From Chytridium lagenaria (lineage: Eukaryota > Chytridiomycota > Chytridiomycetes > Chytridiales > Chytridiaceae): a stretch of DNA of 64,000 nucleotides. The notes beneath the pieces are model-generated. The model saw nothing but the letters and a program-made list of their open reading frames with translations, did not search any database and was not told the origin of the DNA. Location of the stretch: positions 1 through 64,000 of the forward strand of contig JAHLKC010000152.1 in assembly GCA_025449115.1 (NCBI GenBank). Direction: 5' to 3'. The position numbers and the translations under genes were made by a program. Of the stretch, positions 21,101 through 35,424 are shown one piece after another (within the stretch, counting starts at the first letter, position 1; every line of letters begins with the position of its first letter).

Positions 21101-23730
21101 ACGTTGTTGTTGTTCGCAACGGCGAGATTGCTGCTTCAGGATCCGTTGCTGAAATCCGTGAGTCTAGTGACAATGATGTCATGACGATTCTCTGTGAAAA
21201 GGCAGTGGGTGATGACAAGGAGCCGTTTGAGGAACTTGCAGAATCCGAAATCACTGATTTCGCTAACGGGCGTACGGTGGAAGATGCTTTGAAGCTTGTT
21301 GAGGAGGAAGCTATTGCGGTTGGGTCTGTGAAACCAGCAGTCTATCTCAAATTCTTCAAGTCTGCGGGTGGTTGGATGTTTATGATTATTCTTCTTGCTG
21401 CTATTATGTTTGAGCGGGCGAGTGATATTGGCGCGAATCTTTGGGTTCGTGAATGGACAAAAGACCGCGGTACCAACAATGACACTAGCATCACCCAAGT
21501 GTCGCTTGTCTCCAATCGGGTAGCGTCGTATGCTGTCGGGTTTGGGATTAAAATGGCTGGAGGCATTGCAACCAGTTCTTCAATTTTGGGAAGTGATGAT
21601 GTCTCTAGAAACTCTCTTTATTATTCTGGAATCTACGGTCTTATCTCTCTCGCCTGGGTAGTTTGCTTTGTTCTCAGTGAGTCTCTTGCCTTAACTTCGT
21701 CAATCTAAATCTATATGAATAGCTATATTTGTAATTTGTTTGGGATCTTTCAGGGCTTCAAAGTCTTACCATGACAACTTGATGTCAAGGCTTCTCTACG
21801 CTCCCATGAGATTCTTTGAGACGACACCAATTGTAAGTTCCTCATAGAATTTTTAAGACGTTAACGAGAAACATTGTTCAGGGCCGAATTTTAAATCGTG
21901 CATCTAAGGACATCTCCAATATCGACATGGAAGTTATGATGTCGTTGGATAAAGTCGTCAAAACACTTTTTGAGGTAATATATATAACAAAAAAGGTTTC
22001 TCAAACTAAAAATTGTATCAGGCTATCAGCATTTTCGTTGTTATTTCGATGGTCACCCCGCTCTTTATTCTCGCTATTATCCCTCTCGGTTTCGTTCACG
22101 TTATGATTTCAAACAGGTATTTGCAGGCCTCAAGGAGTTTGAAAAGACTTGAAGCTGTGACAAGGAGTCCGGTTTACTCGATGTTTAGTGAGACATTAAA
22201 GTAAGCTTATCGTTGCATTCCTTAGTTCATATCGTTTTCTGCAATTGAATTTTAATTTTGCTCTATATTTCCCTAATTACTCACTTTTTTGATTGTAGTG
22301 GTGTCAGCACCATCCGCGCCTACAACGTTCAAGACGATTTTATTGCCGAATCACTAAGCCGTATCGAACAAAACAATCGCGCTTACGTTTATCTTTGGAC
22401 TGCCATGCGATGGCTTCAAGTCCGAGTCTCCACTCTTTCTGCTGCCGTTGTATTCCTAGCAGGGACATGTCTTGTTCTTGCTCGCAATATTATCGATCCG
22501 GGTCTTGTCGGTGTTTGCTTGATCTTTTCACTTGAATGCAGTAACACATTTATGTGGCTCATTCGACACACGTCAAATCTTGATATGGTAAACGAGTCCA
22601 GCTAATTTACCTATTAACGCTTTTGTAGGAAATGAATTCGGTGGAGCGTATTGAGGAATATTTGAACATTGAACAGGAAAAGCCGGCGCTTATAGCGAGC
22701 AGAAGGCCAGCGACATCCGTAAGAACTTTCGATATTTGTTTCTTTCATACTTTAATTACGCGTTTGCACATTATTGATAATGATTAGTGGCCTTCGGAAG
22801 GTTCGGTCAGCGTTGAGGGCCTTGAAATGAGATACACTCCCGATGGTGCCTCAGTTCTTAAGGATGTTTCCTTCCATATCCGTGGCGGTGAAAAGCTCGG
22901 AGTTGTTGGGCGAACCGGGGCTGGGAAATCTTCCCTCACCCTCAGTCTTTTTCGTATCGTCGAACCATTTGCCGGCTCCATCACTATCGATGGCATCAAC
23001 ATATCGGATATTGGCCTTCACGATCTTCGATCGCGTCTCACCATCATACCACAGGATCCAGTCTTGTTTATTGGAACGCTCCGCTCAAACTTGGATCCGT
23101 TTAGCGAACATTCTGATGCAGTACTCAGAGAGTGTTTAGACAAGGTCAAGTTTTGGGATACCGTTCAAGTTTCCGCGTTACAGGAGACGCTTGTTATCGA
23201 AGATGCGACCGATACAGCAACGATTGCGGGGACTGGGGAGAGCATATCTTTAGATTCCGCGGTTACGGAGGGTGGTGGTAATTTCTCGCAAGGACAAAGG
23301 CAGCTTTTGTGTCTTGCGAGAGCCATGCTTAAAAATTCGAAAGTGATGGTGTTGGATGAAGGTTGGTGCTTTTTAATCTCTTGTACATTTTTACTTCCTG
23401 TGCATGGTATTGATATTATATCCTTAGCCACGGCGTCCGTCGACAATCAAACCGACAACCAAATTCAACAAACCATTCGAAGCCCTGAGTTTTCGCGAAC
23501 CACTGTTATCTCTATTGCCCATCGTCTTCGTACAATCGCTGATTAGTAAGTTTATTTTTTCTACTTTGAATCCTATTAACTTGTTTAGCGACAAAATTCT
23601 CGTGCTTGATAAAGGCCGTGTGGTGCAGTTTGGGTCGCCGTTTGAGCTGATGCAGATCCCAGGGCACTTTTTGAACATGTGTATGGAGTCGGGCGACCTC
23701 GAAATTCTTCAAGCACTGGCAATGAAGTAG
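18112..23730 (+). CDS. ABC transporter, subfamily C (MRP/ABCC type)
   Basis: Full-length exporter that would move conjugated or organic anions across the plasma or vacuolar membrane using ATP. I read 14 exons: 18112-18486, 18569-18993, 19082-19204, 19267-19829, 19892-20801, 20882-21676, 21754-21832, 21882-21974, 22022-22200, 22299-22587, 22629-22718, 22790-23361, 23428-23545, 23589-23730. They sum to 1584 codons once one extra T in the T5 run 19399-19403 is discounted. Layout: N-terminal TM region (to about 260), TMD1, NBD1 with GVTGSGKSS (about 708), LSGGQ and ILLDDP, TMD2, and NBD2 with GRTGAGKSS (about 1346), FSQGQ, VLDEATASVD and SIAHR. NBD1 has Asp where NBD2 has the catalytic Glu, the usual ABCC asymmetry. 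An acidic Ser/Glu/Asp insert sits in TMD1. The exact substrate is unknown. Confidence 0.93.
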
Positions 23731-24260
23731 GAACGAGTGTTATAAGCTCTTTATTCTTCTCTCTATTGCCCCCATCTCCAGATTAGATAGATCATTAAAC
23801 CATTATTGTATGAATAAATACATCCATGAACGTTGACAGATATCATAGAACTTTCGTTGAGCGTTGCGTCGAATTCGTTCCCTATTCAGCTCTCGGTTGC
23901 AGAACACAACCTTCGTCACTTCTTACTCTCCATTATACAAATCATTATAAATACATAGCATAACCAGAGGTTTGTCATAGTAGCTTCCTCCACCCTTCAG
24001 CATCCATCACACTCACCACTCCCCACCATCCGCTCACCTCATCAGGTCAATTTATTCGTCGGCGCATCCGTCATTCATTCATCAGTCATCAGCGTTAGGT
24101 TATCCTTAGCTTCTCCATCGCCGTCTGGCATTTTATTCATTGACGTGACCGTTATTCCATCGGTAGACGCATCTTTACCAGAAATTTACTATTTTTTTTT
24201 ACTTCAACACCATATTTTGTGTAGCTCTTGTTTCAATTGCATACATACAATACAGCAACC
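23731..24260. other. Intergenic region between ABCC and MetAP2
   Basis: Same-strand spacer of 530 bp. A pyrimidine-rich tract precedes the MetAP2 ATG. No ORF or RNA gene is supported. Confidence 0.35.
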
Positions 24261-26076
<1,816 letters not shown>

Positions 26077-26289
26077 GCTCAGCTGCTGTGTATTTTCAAA
26101 TAAATATCATTGTTTTTGAAGACGGTTTTAGTTGAACATGAACGTGTGAGCATGCATGCATGAAGGAATTAAGGAGGCGACAATGGAGAATGCGACCCTA
26201 CATCCGGCAATCTCTTTTCTTAGCATTCAGGCAAGTTTTTCTCAAACCGAAGCCAACCAGGATTCAACTAGAAGGCTAACCGCATGTAT

Positions 26290-26745
26290 GATGACACCTT
26301 CATGACGCCCCTCTCTGACGAAGTTGCCAAATTCAACTTGGTCGAACTCATCAAGGCTTTTCCCGCTGAAGATATCATTAAGAGTGACGACAATGACAAT
26401 GTGGAGGGTGGCGCTTTAGGGCTGGTTCAGGATGCTTGTGAATATAACTCTTTTTAACGCGTTGACTCAACTCTAACCCTGTCAGCCAAAGAGAAGGATA
26501 CGATAAAATCAAATAGAAGGCTACTTCTCCAGACTCCTACAAGGTGGCAATGGCGTTTTGGTCCAAAGTCGTCTAATTCTCCAACCATTAATCCAGTGAC
26601 AAAGACCTCTTTCCCTCAGGGATTGTCCCGGAAAGAGAGATTGAGGACTACAAGGATATGAAGCTTTGGCTTTGTGGACGTGATCCCGTCGACTTTGTAT
26701 GATCATTCTTTAAGGATCCTACACGGCGCAATATGAGCATACGAT
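26290..26745 (+). pseudogene. Internally deleted MetAP2 copy
   Basis: The sequence parallels the adjacent MetAP2 from its start (atgacaccttca, then a diverged Leu/Val/Lys region, an acidic patch and gatgctt before an intron-1 equivalent ending cctgtcag) into exon 2 (FPQGIVPEREIEDYKDM-like). It then jumps to the last part of exon 10 (cctacacggcgcaatatgagcatacgat). Exons 3-9, which hold most metal ligands, are missing. Retention of the intron-1 position shows a DNA-level duplication followed by deletion, not retroposition. It cannot encode an active enzyme. Confidence 0.8.
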
Positions 26746-27285
26746 GTGTATTATTTCAATTCGATAATCTTATAATGTAATTCTGCTGAAATGTCGGTGA
26801 CGACTGTTAAGACATATGATTTGTATGTCATTGCTTTCAAACACTTGTTGCGAATGATCGTTCAGAGAATTGCGCGTCGTCAATTAGAAATTCATTTCTC
26901 AGCTTTCGAGTTAACGTCAAAGAAAAGTTCACCATAGGCAACCGAAGACGACAACCACGATGTGTATTATAAAGCTTAGATTGCATCAAGTAAAATCTGC
27001 TTTCTTAACGCAGCTCTTATATTACTGATTTATATTGTTTGTAGAGAAAAACTATCACCGGCCACCATGGGGATTAAGAGTGTAAAAACCCCCTGGAAAA
27101 CTGACCTCTTCTACCACCAGGCGGCTATTGGAAGGATTGGCAAAAAACCCTCTTCAAGCTTTTTCTTATCTGCAGATCCACACGCGGATAAACTCATGAA
27201 TACGTACCGTTCCGTGGGATTTGCGTTTTGTGGACAGAAGGGCAAAGCGAGACCGCGGCAATCTCTCTAAATTTGAGTCAAAAAA
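26746..27285. other. Intergenic region upstream of the GPCR
   Basis: AT-rich spacer. A 67-codon open frame (27067-27270) has no recognisable features and ends just before the GPCR start. Confidence 0.3.
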
Positions 27286-30200
27286 ATGGGCCGTCTACGA
27301 GCGTTGTTGGGCCTCATTGCGTGCATCTTGGCAAGCGGGGTCGTTGCGCAGAATGATGTTTACGTAGGGATCTTGCACTCCCAGACGGGAACGCTCGCGA
27401 TAAGTGAAATATCTGTCATCCAGGTTATTCTTTTCGTGTTTTAGACTTTTTGTCAGCGGTCTTATCATTAGTCGGCGACGCTGATCTGGGTTTGATCTAT
27501 GTAGGCAGAGCTCTTGGCTATTGATGAAATCAATGCTGCGGGAGGAGTACTTGGCAAGAGAATTGTACCGGTCATCAGGGATGGCGGCTCAGACGCTGCA
27601 ACGTTTGCAAGAGAAGCTCAGATCCTTGTATCAAATTCGTCTATTATCAATGTTTTTTGGTAAGATCAAAAGTTCTCGAGATTTATTAAGAGCAAACAAG
27701 GCTGTTGGACGTCGGCATCGCGAAAGGCAGTTAAACCCGTTTTTGAAGCCAGCAAAAATTATGCTTTGGTACCCCGTTCAGTACGAAGGGCAGGAGTGCT
27801 CATCTGTGAGTAATCGCCATAATATTACCTTGATGACGGAATAATAACGATTCTTTTTAGTCTATTATCTACTCTGGAGCGGCACCCAACCAACAACTCG
27901 AACCTGCTGTGCGATGGCTTCTAAACACATACCCAAAATATCCCTTCTTCCTCCTCGGTTCCGATTACGTGTTTCCACGAACTGCGAATGCGATTATAAA
28001 GGCGATGTTGAACACGCTGGGGCGGCCAAACGTGGCGGAAAGATACTGTGTGCTTCCAAGAAACGAAGCAGACCGCGCGGCCAATGCTCTCGTTCTTGAT
28101 CGTGTTATTGAGGATATGAAGCGGCTGATGCCAGACGGCGGCATTGTATTTAACACGTTGAATGGTGACGCTAACGTTGGTGAGCGAAATCCGTTTTTGC
28201 TATAGAAGACTGACTTTTTGTATTGAGATTTCTTCACAAAGCTTAACAACTCTGGACTTCGGCCTGACAAATACCCCACTCTCTCGGTCTCCATCACTGA
28301 GACCGAAGTCTCTGAAATTGGTGTTTCAAAAGCTCGTCGGCCATTTCGCGTCATGTAGGGAAGATATCTTATTATCTTTACACTAAACTTTAATAATAGG
28401 GAACTACTTTATGACTGACCCTACAAAACAACCTATAACCGATGCCGACTTTCTTTCCAGAACATTCATCCAGGTATCAATGTTTGTTATAAACTTAATT
28501 AACGTTATAGAACTTTTGGAAAAAAATATAACGACTCGTCCCTCCTCCTTAATGACCCTATGGAAGCCGCCTACATAAACGTAAGACTGATCATCTAAAA
28601 TTAAATAACACGCTTAGGTTTACATGTGGGCGCTTGCTGCTGAGAAAGCACAAACGTTTGCTGCCGATAAAGTGAGGCTCGCGGCTTACAATATGAGGTT
28701 TGATGCACCGGAGGGGACTGTGGTGTTGCGATCAAATCATCATTTAGCCAAGTTTGTGAGAATCGGCAGGCTCGCGAATCATGGGCGGTTCGATGTGGTC
28801 TTTGAGACAAAAGTGCCGGTACAGCCACAGCCTTGGAATCAGTATATCGATGAAACCAGAGGTGGGTCTTTTCGTGTTTCTTTTTCTGCTACTCTATGTT
28901 ACTATAGTATGAGCCATATTAATTTTGTAAATTCCGCTACAGGATACATTTGCGACCATCGACAAGCAAATGGCAGCTTCTTCCGACCTCCGAGTATCAA
29001 TGCCATTCTTCTTTACCGCCCATCTGTCTCCAACATTCTTGACACGCAAAACCTCGCCATCGATACACTTAATAACAACGCCAACGGCATTGAAGGCAAA
29101 CGTCTTGTCGCAACCATAGTGAATCTCGATTGGCCCCAATCCCAAATCACTGCCGTTGTTTTAAATCTTACAAAAACCATATCGATGGACGTTGTTTTCG
29201 GCACATCGTTGACATCGGAAACGTGGGGAAAATGGATGAAGGCGATTGAGGCAGTAAAGGAGGTTACGATAGGATTTGAGGAACCATTGACGTACATACC
29301 ACCGGATTTCAGACCACCTTGTAAAAAGAATATTGTGTATCTGGGCATGTCAGCGAGACAGATAGTACAGCCAACGCTGAGGTGGTTACAGGATCAGAAC
29401 ATAAATGGAATATTTTTCGTGGGTGAACAGGGAAGTTCAAAATCGTCAGAGGTGCTCACGTACCTCAACTCAACTGTTCGCGGGGTGCTTCCGGCAACGT
29501 CATTTATGGGGGGTTGCAATATCGAAACAGCGAACTGCCTCAATACGCTTAGAACTCTGTTTCTGGCAACATCCTCTGCATCACGTCTGGTTGTTATTGC
29601 GTCGGTATCGTCTCAAAATACTTTGCTTACGACACTGTTTGATCAAGTTAGCACACTCCAACGCTCCCGTCGTATCTTTGTCATCACCACGTCTTCCATA
29701 GACCGTTCTCTCCTCACTATGAACATGACAGGACATTTTTCAGTCGCCTCCTACTTTTCAGATATATCTCTTCCTCAAAATTCCGTCTTCCGATCAAGTC
29801 TACAAGCCTTGTATGGTCGCACTTTTGATCCATCCGAAGCAATGGAGAAGATTCACACGGCCATTACAAGAATATACAATCGCGCTGTCCAAGACGCCAA
29901 CACGTTGGACTCTGATCGGGTTAGGATTAGAGGATGGGCGACTTTTTCGACACCAGCAGGGATCATTACAGTCAACAAGAACAATCAACTTTCATCTACT
30001 CCACGTATTGCACAAGTCATCAACGTCGGGGGATTCCTCAAGTACCGATTAGTTTACGGAGATCTCCAAGAATCACTCGTTATTAATCCCATAAAGGGTG
30101 AGGGTGTGTTTCAGGACGAGGAATGCTATTTCGGACCCGTGATTGAAATTCCGAGCTCCTGGGATATACTGAGAATTGCGTGTTGTGTTATTGCGGCAAT

Positions 30201-31393
30201 TTGTCTTGCCGGCTTCGCTTTATGTGCGGGCTATGTTTGTTGGTATCGGGATATGTTAGTTATACGTCACAGTGGAGCGCATTTCCTGATTTTAACTTTG
30301 ATCGGCTGCACGATTAATGTGGCATATGTGTTTGTGATCACGCCCGTAACAAAGACACCGCAGCTTTGTGTTGCAGAGTTTTGGCCGTTGCATTCTGGGT
30401 TTATTATTGGTGAGGCCTGTCTTAAAGTTGATTGCGACTGACGTACCTGTTTGTCGTTATCACAGTGTTTTCTGGGCTTCTCCAAAAAGTGTACACGATA
30501 TTCCAAACCACGCAACGCAAACGCTTTCTTAAATCGCAAGGAAATGCACAGGCTAATTTTTGGAAACAAGTGTCAGCAGTCATTCTCGTATTTGTCCTAT
30601 ATATGGTTCTTCGCACTGGTGGGCTCTTTATGTTCGTAAGAAAACTCTAACAAACCAACTTAGTCCTTCAAAAGGACGACGTCACGTTCCATTTTGAGGA
30701 TATCATAGAAGGCGTTCGTATCAAGCAGACAACGTCATGTAGCTCAAACATATGGGAATGGTCTATTTTGGGAGTTGAAGTTTTGATGATTATTGTTGGA
30801 ATCGCGATGGCTTTGCAGGTAATTATAGATGGTTATCTTCATTTGATAAATGTCGCCTTTACTGACCTTTTTTTCCTGGTGAAGGTGCGTGAAGTACCAT
30901 CCGCGTATAACGAAAGCTTTCACTTTGGCATGGCTATATATATCTGGGCGTTCGTTAAGATCATCAACGAAGTTTTCCTGCTCTTCCTCCCGTTCAACTA
31001 CCAGATGTACTTTGCCATGAAAGCTGGTGGTCAATTTATTCCGAATGTCCACACTGCCTTCATGTTCATCTACCCCAAGTACTTGGCTATATCCCAGGTA
31101 AAACCTTTAGTTAAAATTTGTATTGTCGCTAATTATATGTCTTTAAATAGGGAAAAGGCAACGAGCGGATTCGCATTGTATTTTCATCACAGGACTCGTC
31201 CTCTATGTCAAGTTCGCAGACACAATCGACGACTACAACAAGAAATGGAAGGAAATATAATGCAACCACTACTTCTATGACAGGAGGAACGGTCGGGGTG
31301 AGGTCGATTGTGAATGGAGAGAAGGCACCACCTGTTCCATCTGTTCCAACGGCTGCCATGGCATCGGATTCTGAGAGTGACGTTGAGAATTAA
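27286..31393 (+). CDS. Class C GPCR with two tandem periplasmic-binding (UrtA-like) domains
   Basis: Predicted plasma-membrane receptor. Start ATG 27286 gives a signal peptide (GRLRALLGLIACILASGVVA). Exons: 27286-27423, 27505-27659, 27701-27805, 27861-28179, 28228-28354, 28400-28473, 28511-28580, 28618-28861, 28943-30409, 30466-30635, 30675-30818, 30885-31097, 31151-31393, giving 1155 codons if four single-base insertions are discounted. Residues about 22-405 closely match bacterial UrtA/amide-binding proteins (CWTSASRKAVKPVFE, WYPVQYEGQE, GSDYVFPRTAN, VFNTLNGDANV, NDPMEAAYI, FDAPEGTVVL). Residues about 410-810 form a second, more divergent binding domain ending FSTPAGIITV. Then come seven TM helices (about 814-1074) of GABA-B type, with VPSAYNESFHFG before TM6, and a Ser/Thr-rich tail. 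The ligand (urea, amide or amino acid) is inference. Confidence 0.88.
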
Positions 31394-31864
31394 GTAGAGT
31401 CTGTCACTTGGGGCAAAATAAAGACTTTTAAATGCAGTAAAATCCATTACATCTTTCTTGCATATAGTCATACAGCTGCCACTAGATCTTTCTAATATAA
31501 AGAGGAAGAAGGCTTAAAAAAAGGTGGCACGTGTCTATAGTTATTGCTGTAATAAGAAAAACACCATCACAAAGGCGGAATTATAGGATAAATGGCGGTG
31601 TCATAAGGTATTTTGATAAGAGAGGAGGTGTTCGGAGGTTTTGAAAAAACAATCCCATGAAATATGCGGTGAACGGTAAGTACGAGCAAAAGAACGACCA
31701 CTGAACGATGACATGTCTTAAGGGACGACGATGGTAAGGAATAGCAAGATAAGGGGAGAGGCTAATAGCCTACAAACTCTGCAACCACCCAACTTAAATA
31801 ATATGAAACCAAACAAAAATAATCATTGCCAATAAAAACAACAGGATGCATATTTAAAACAGCT
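31394..31864. other. Convergent intergenic region
   Basis: Lies between the 3' ends of the GPCR (+) and the ankyrin gene (-). No feature is recognised. Confidence 0.35.
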
Positions 31865-34800
31865 TCACCAAGAAATTATAACAAGATCAAAGAGTTGGCG
31901 ATCGAGAAAAAGCGGAGACGGAAAAAGACGAACAGGAGATGCAGATAAAAAGGGGTATGATTGCAAGACCAGAAACAACACGCGACAGAAAAAACACGTA
32001 GCGACAAAGTCTACGACATCACTCTGCTCTCTTCCCCAACCTCCCCCCATGAAACCCTTCATCTTACCAGTCGCTGTCGTCGACCCCGCCTCCGACGTCC
32101 TTAAATCCGCTTCACTTGAAGACCCTTTATCCCTATCCCTCCCAGCAGACGCCAGGAACGCCGTAAATTTGTTCCGGTTACTCGTCCCCGGTTGCGACGA
32201 GATGGATTGTCTGCCAGTCGGCGAGCCCGGAGCAGGGGACCCATTTGCAGGAGAAGTATTGATGCTGCTGATCCCAGGTGCTACAAGAGAGCTGGGTGTG
32301 ATTCCATTACCACTGAGAGGCGACGCGATATCTGGGTAGCCCCGCGCGCGGAGCTAGAACTTTTAATGCCGCTGGCTTGATCGGTGTTAAAGCGGGTCCA
32401 CTTGACTTCGTTGATTATAACTAGCTCACGCTCAGGTGCGGCTTTTAGTGGCGCTGTAAAAGGGTATGTAGTTTTAGCAAGCTGAAAGATACTCCTCAGA
32501 TGACAAAGTTTAAGAGAACAATGGAAATTGCCAGCCAACTCACAAAGACAGTCATCCAAGTCAGCTACCGAGATGCCTATTCTTAAGCCAAGCTCTCGCG
32601 GTGTCTCCCCATTTACGGCGATACTCGAATCAGCTCCATTTCGCACCAAGTAATTCGCCAATTCAAATCTTCGATTGCTAACAGCCTCATGCAATGGTGT
32701 CCTTGAAGTAAAGTAAATACAAAAAAAAAAACCCCACGTTTTTTTAAAAGAAATCAAGGGGAGCTTTCTCACCAATCGTTCTCTCCCTTAATATTGAAGT
32801 CGACGCTGACACCAAATTGTTGGATTGCAACAACAAGGGCTAGGTCGCCCCACCTCGCCCCATAATGTAGAATGGTAGCACCTTTCTGGTCTCTTTGATG
32901 CCACGGAACTCCACAGCGGAGAAACAATATCGTCATATCTATGCTTCTTTGAACAAGTAACGCGAAGGAAAGGTTTGCCAAAACCTTTGGGTCCATTCTA
33001 CATGATAAAGTTCATTAAACTTGAGATACTCAACTATTCTTTCAAACCTTGTTACTAACGCCTGGACACTTTCACTATGCCCAGCAGCAGCAGCAAGCTC
33101 CACCGCATACACTTTCTTCCCCTTCAAGTAATCGTCAGAAAACTTTGTTAGCTTCCCCGATCTGCTCCCTCTCAACGAAATAGTATCCCTCGTGTTGCTC
33201 TGAGCCGTCGTCGTCAACAAACTGGGAGGTTTTAATCCAGATTCCACTGAATTTGGGCTCTCAGATTTCTTTCCATCCACAGGAGCTTCAGGACTTGTCC
33301 CATCTTTTGGTATTCCAGGAATTGAAGACTGGCCGTCAATCAGCTCAACCGCACCCATAGCTGTGACAGATGGAGGGGCAGCTGCACTAACCGGTCCTGT
33401 TGCATGGGCCGATACGCCATCCGGAACCCATCCCGCCTCCGATCCTGCAGGATGCTGACGAGGAACGGAACACCCTGACAGTCCGCTATATCTCAAACCA
33501 TTGCTGACTCCGACTGCGGAAACGCTATTGTTCTGATAAGATGTGGTGAAGGGCCGTACGATTTGAAGCGTCTAAGCAAGGCGTACTGAGAGAGATAGAT
33601 GCTGCGGTTTGGGTCAGCTCCATTCTCAAGCAACAGATTTACAATCATTATAGAATTGCGAGAGGCAGCGATGTGAAGTGGTGAGAGACCGTGCCAAGTT
33701 TGGTTCACGTGAGGCTAATAACAAGAAAAAAGCCAGTCAGTATATGAGGATAGAAGACAACCGGGCATTTCAGAGCGATACCTTAATCATCGTCCGAACA
33801 ACGTTATCCAAACCCAACCCAATAGCAGCCACAAGTACGATGGATAATCCACAGTACTCATCGGTACCGCCTTATTGCCTAATGACGAAGACGAAGTTCC
33901 AGAGTTTCGCCGCCAAAGACGCTGCAGCAACAGCGGCCAGCGCACTCGATGCCTTCTTTGTCGGTTGCTGACGTTCACCGCATTACCGGCTGCAGTAAAG
34001 ATGGAGTGTTGATGCTTACAGGGAATCCCTTTCCAACATCACCATACAGACGCTTCCATGGAATTAGGCCATGCAGTAAGGAAGACACGGTTGGCTTGGC
34101 AGGGTTGCTTTTTTCGAAGTGTGGCTGTCGAGAGCTCTTCGAGAAAATACATGCTTGCGAGGTGCGTTGACATGGATAGCGAGTTGGATTAGGTGAAAGA
34201 GAGCTAAATATATAGTGTCAGAGATACCAGCCATCAGGCCACTCAGAAGAAATGACTAACCAGCGCGGGTTTTCTTTTTCTTCTTTTTTTGGAGTAGCCC
34301 ACCAAGTTTTCCAAGACCCTTCTTCTCCTTAAACTTGGGCTCTGAGAAGGTGTAAATTTACGAATCACATAATAGAAATAAGATAGATGGCAATTTTGAT
34401 GTAATAAAATAACGTGATATATACCTTTAAATGCTTTTCTTAGATCCTTACTCCCTCCATCTTTTCCTCCATCCACCTTGATATCGTTGACGATCAAAGA
34501 ATGAAGAACATGACGTTGCTTCCTAGGGCGTATATCCAACAGCTTAAACTCAGCAAAAGTCATTTGCTTAGGTTGATGTAAAGCTGAGTTTCCATGAGAC
34601 ATGCGCGGCTGATGCTGAATTGAGTTAGTCTGACTGGTCCTTGTAGCCGAACCAGCCAAGCTAAAAAACCCGCTAGTGATGGAAGAAGGTGTGCCTGGTG
34701 AGGTTGACCCTCCAATGTCAGACGATGGGGAAGATGGGCCATTGCTGCTGTTGTAGAAAGATCGAGCGTGAAGGAAAAGCTTATTTCCACGTGGTTGTCG

Positions 34801-35424
34801 TCCTGATGACCCTGTACTGGATATTGATGCGGTGGACAAACCCGAGAAGTGACGGATCGTGTTGTTTTGATGGCGAGGCAGCAGTGGAACTGCTTGCACG
34901 CTTCCTCATGCCCATTATATTCTTCTCCTTGGAAGCCGAGGCTGCACTAGTGATGACATCTCCGGCTGCGCTTATGGATACTTGGGAGGAAGAATCAATG
35001 GCGTTAGTGGACCCGCCATCTAGATTATTACTAGAGTGAATGTCGTGTCCACAGAGACGAGATTTGCAGAAGGCTCTTTTGTTTTGAAGAGCCCACCCGG
35101 AGTCGGGTTCGAAATCGATCGAGTTCGCATCGCCGAGGTTGAAGTCTGGGATTTGGCTGCCCCTGCTGCAGCGACGGGTTGCTTTAAGGAGTCAATTGTA
35201 TATATTGTAAAGGAGGGTGGATAGAGTGTAAAGAGAGAAGCTGTAAGCGATGGGGTATGATGACGATGACGGTATCGACGGCGAGTAGGATGTGATGCTG
35301 CCGCTTGCTTGCTGTTGTTAGCACCAAGATGGCTACTACCTTCGGGGTGCAAATTGCTCTTTTTTCGTTGATTGGACGAAATCAACCTTCTCGAAAGAAG
35401 ACTGAGCAGACAATGACAAGACAA
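31865..35424 (-). CDS. Ankyrin-repeat protein with Ser-rich ends
   Basis: Minus-strand multi-exon gene; limits are approximate. The N-terminal part (35424 to about 34400) is Ser/Thr/Pro-rich and contains MTFAEFKLLDIRPRKQRHVL. Ankyrin motifs follow: YCGLSIVLVAAIGLGLDNVV, then across a clear intron GLSPLHIAASRNSIMIVNLL and NGADPN, later NRTALHHIL, KGATILHYGARWGDLALVVA and RTPLHEAVSNRRFELANYLV. A C-terminal tail rich in Ser, Pro and Gly reaches about 31900. Ankyrin repeats mediate protein binding, and no catalytic domain is visible. Several junctions need 1-2 nt corrections (near 34900, 35045 and 32340, where a CGCGCG run appears to carry two extra bases), and one TAA at about 33880 interrupts an otherwise coding exon. 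Confidence 0.65.

Noticed and set aside
27286..28861. Bacterial contamination, because of the UrtA-like sequence
   Set aside because: The region is split by eight GT-AG introns in correct phase and is joined in frame to a eukaryotic 7TM domain, so it is part of a nuclear fungal gene.
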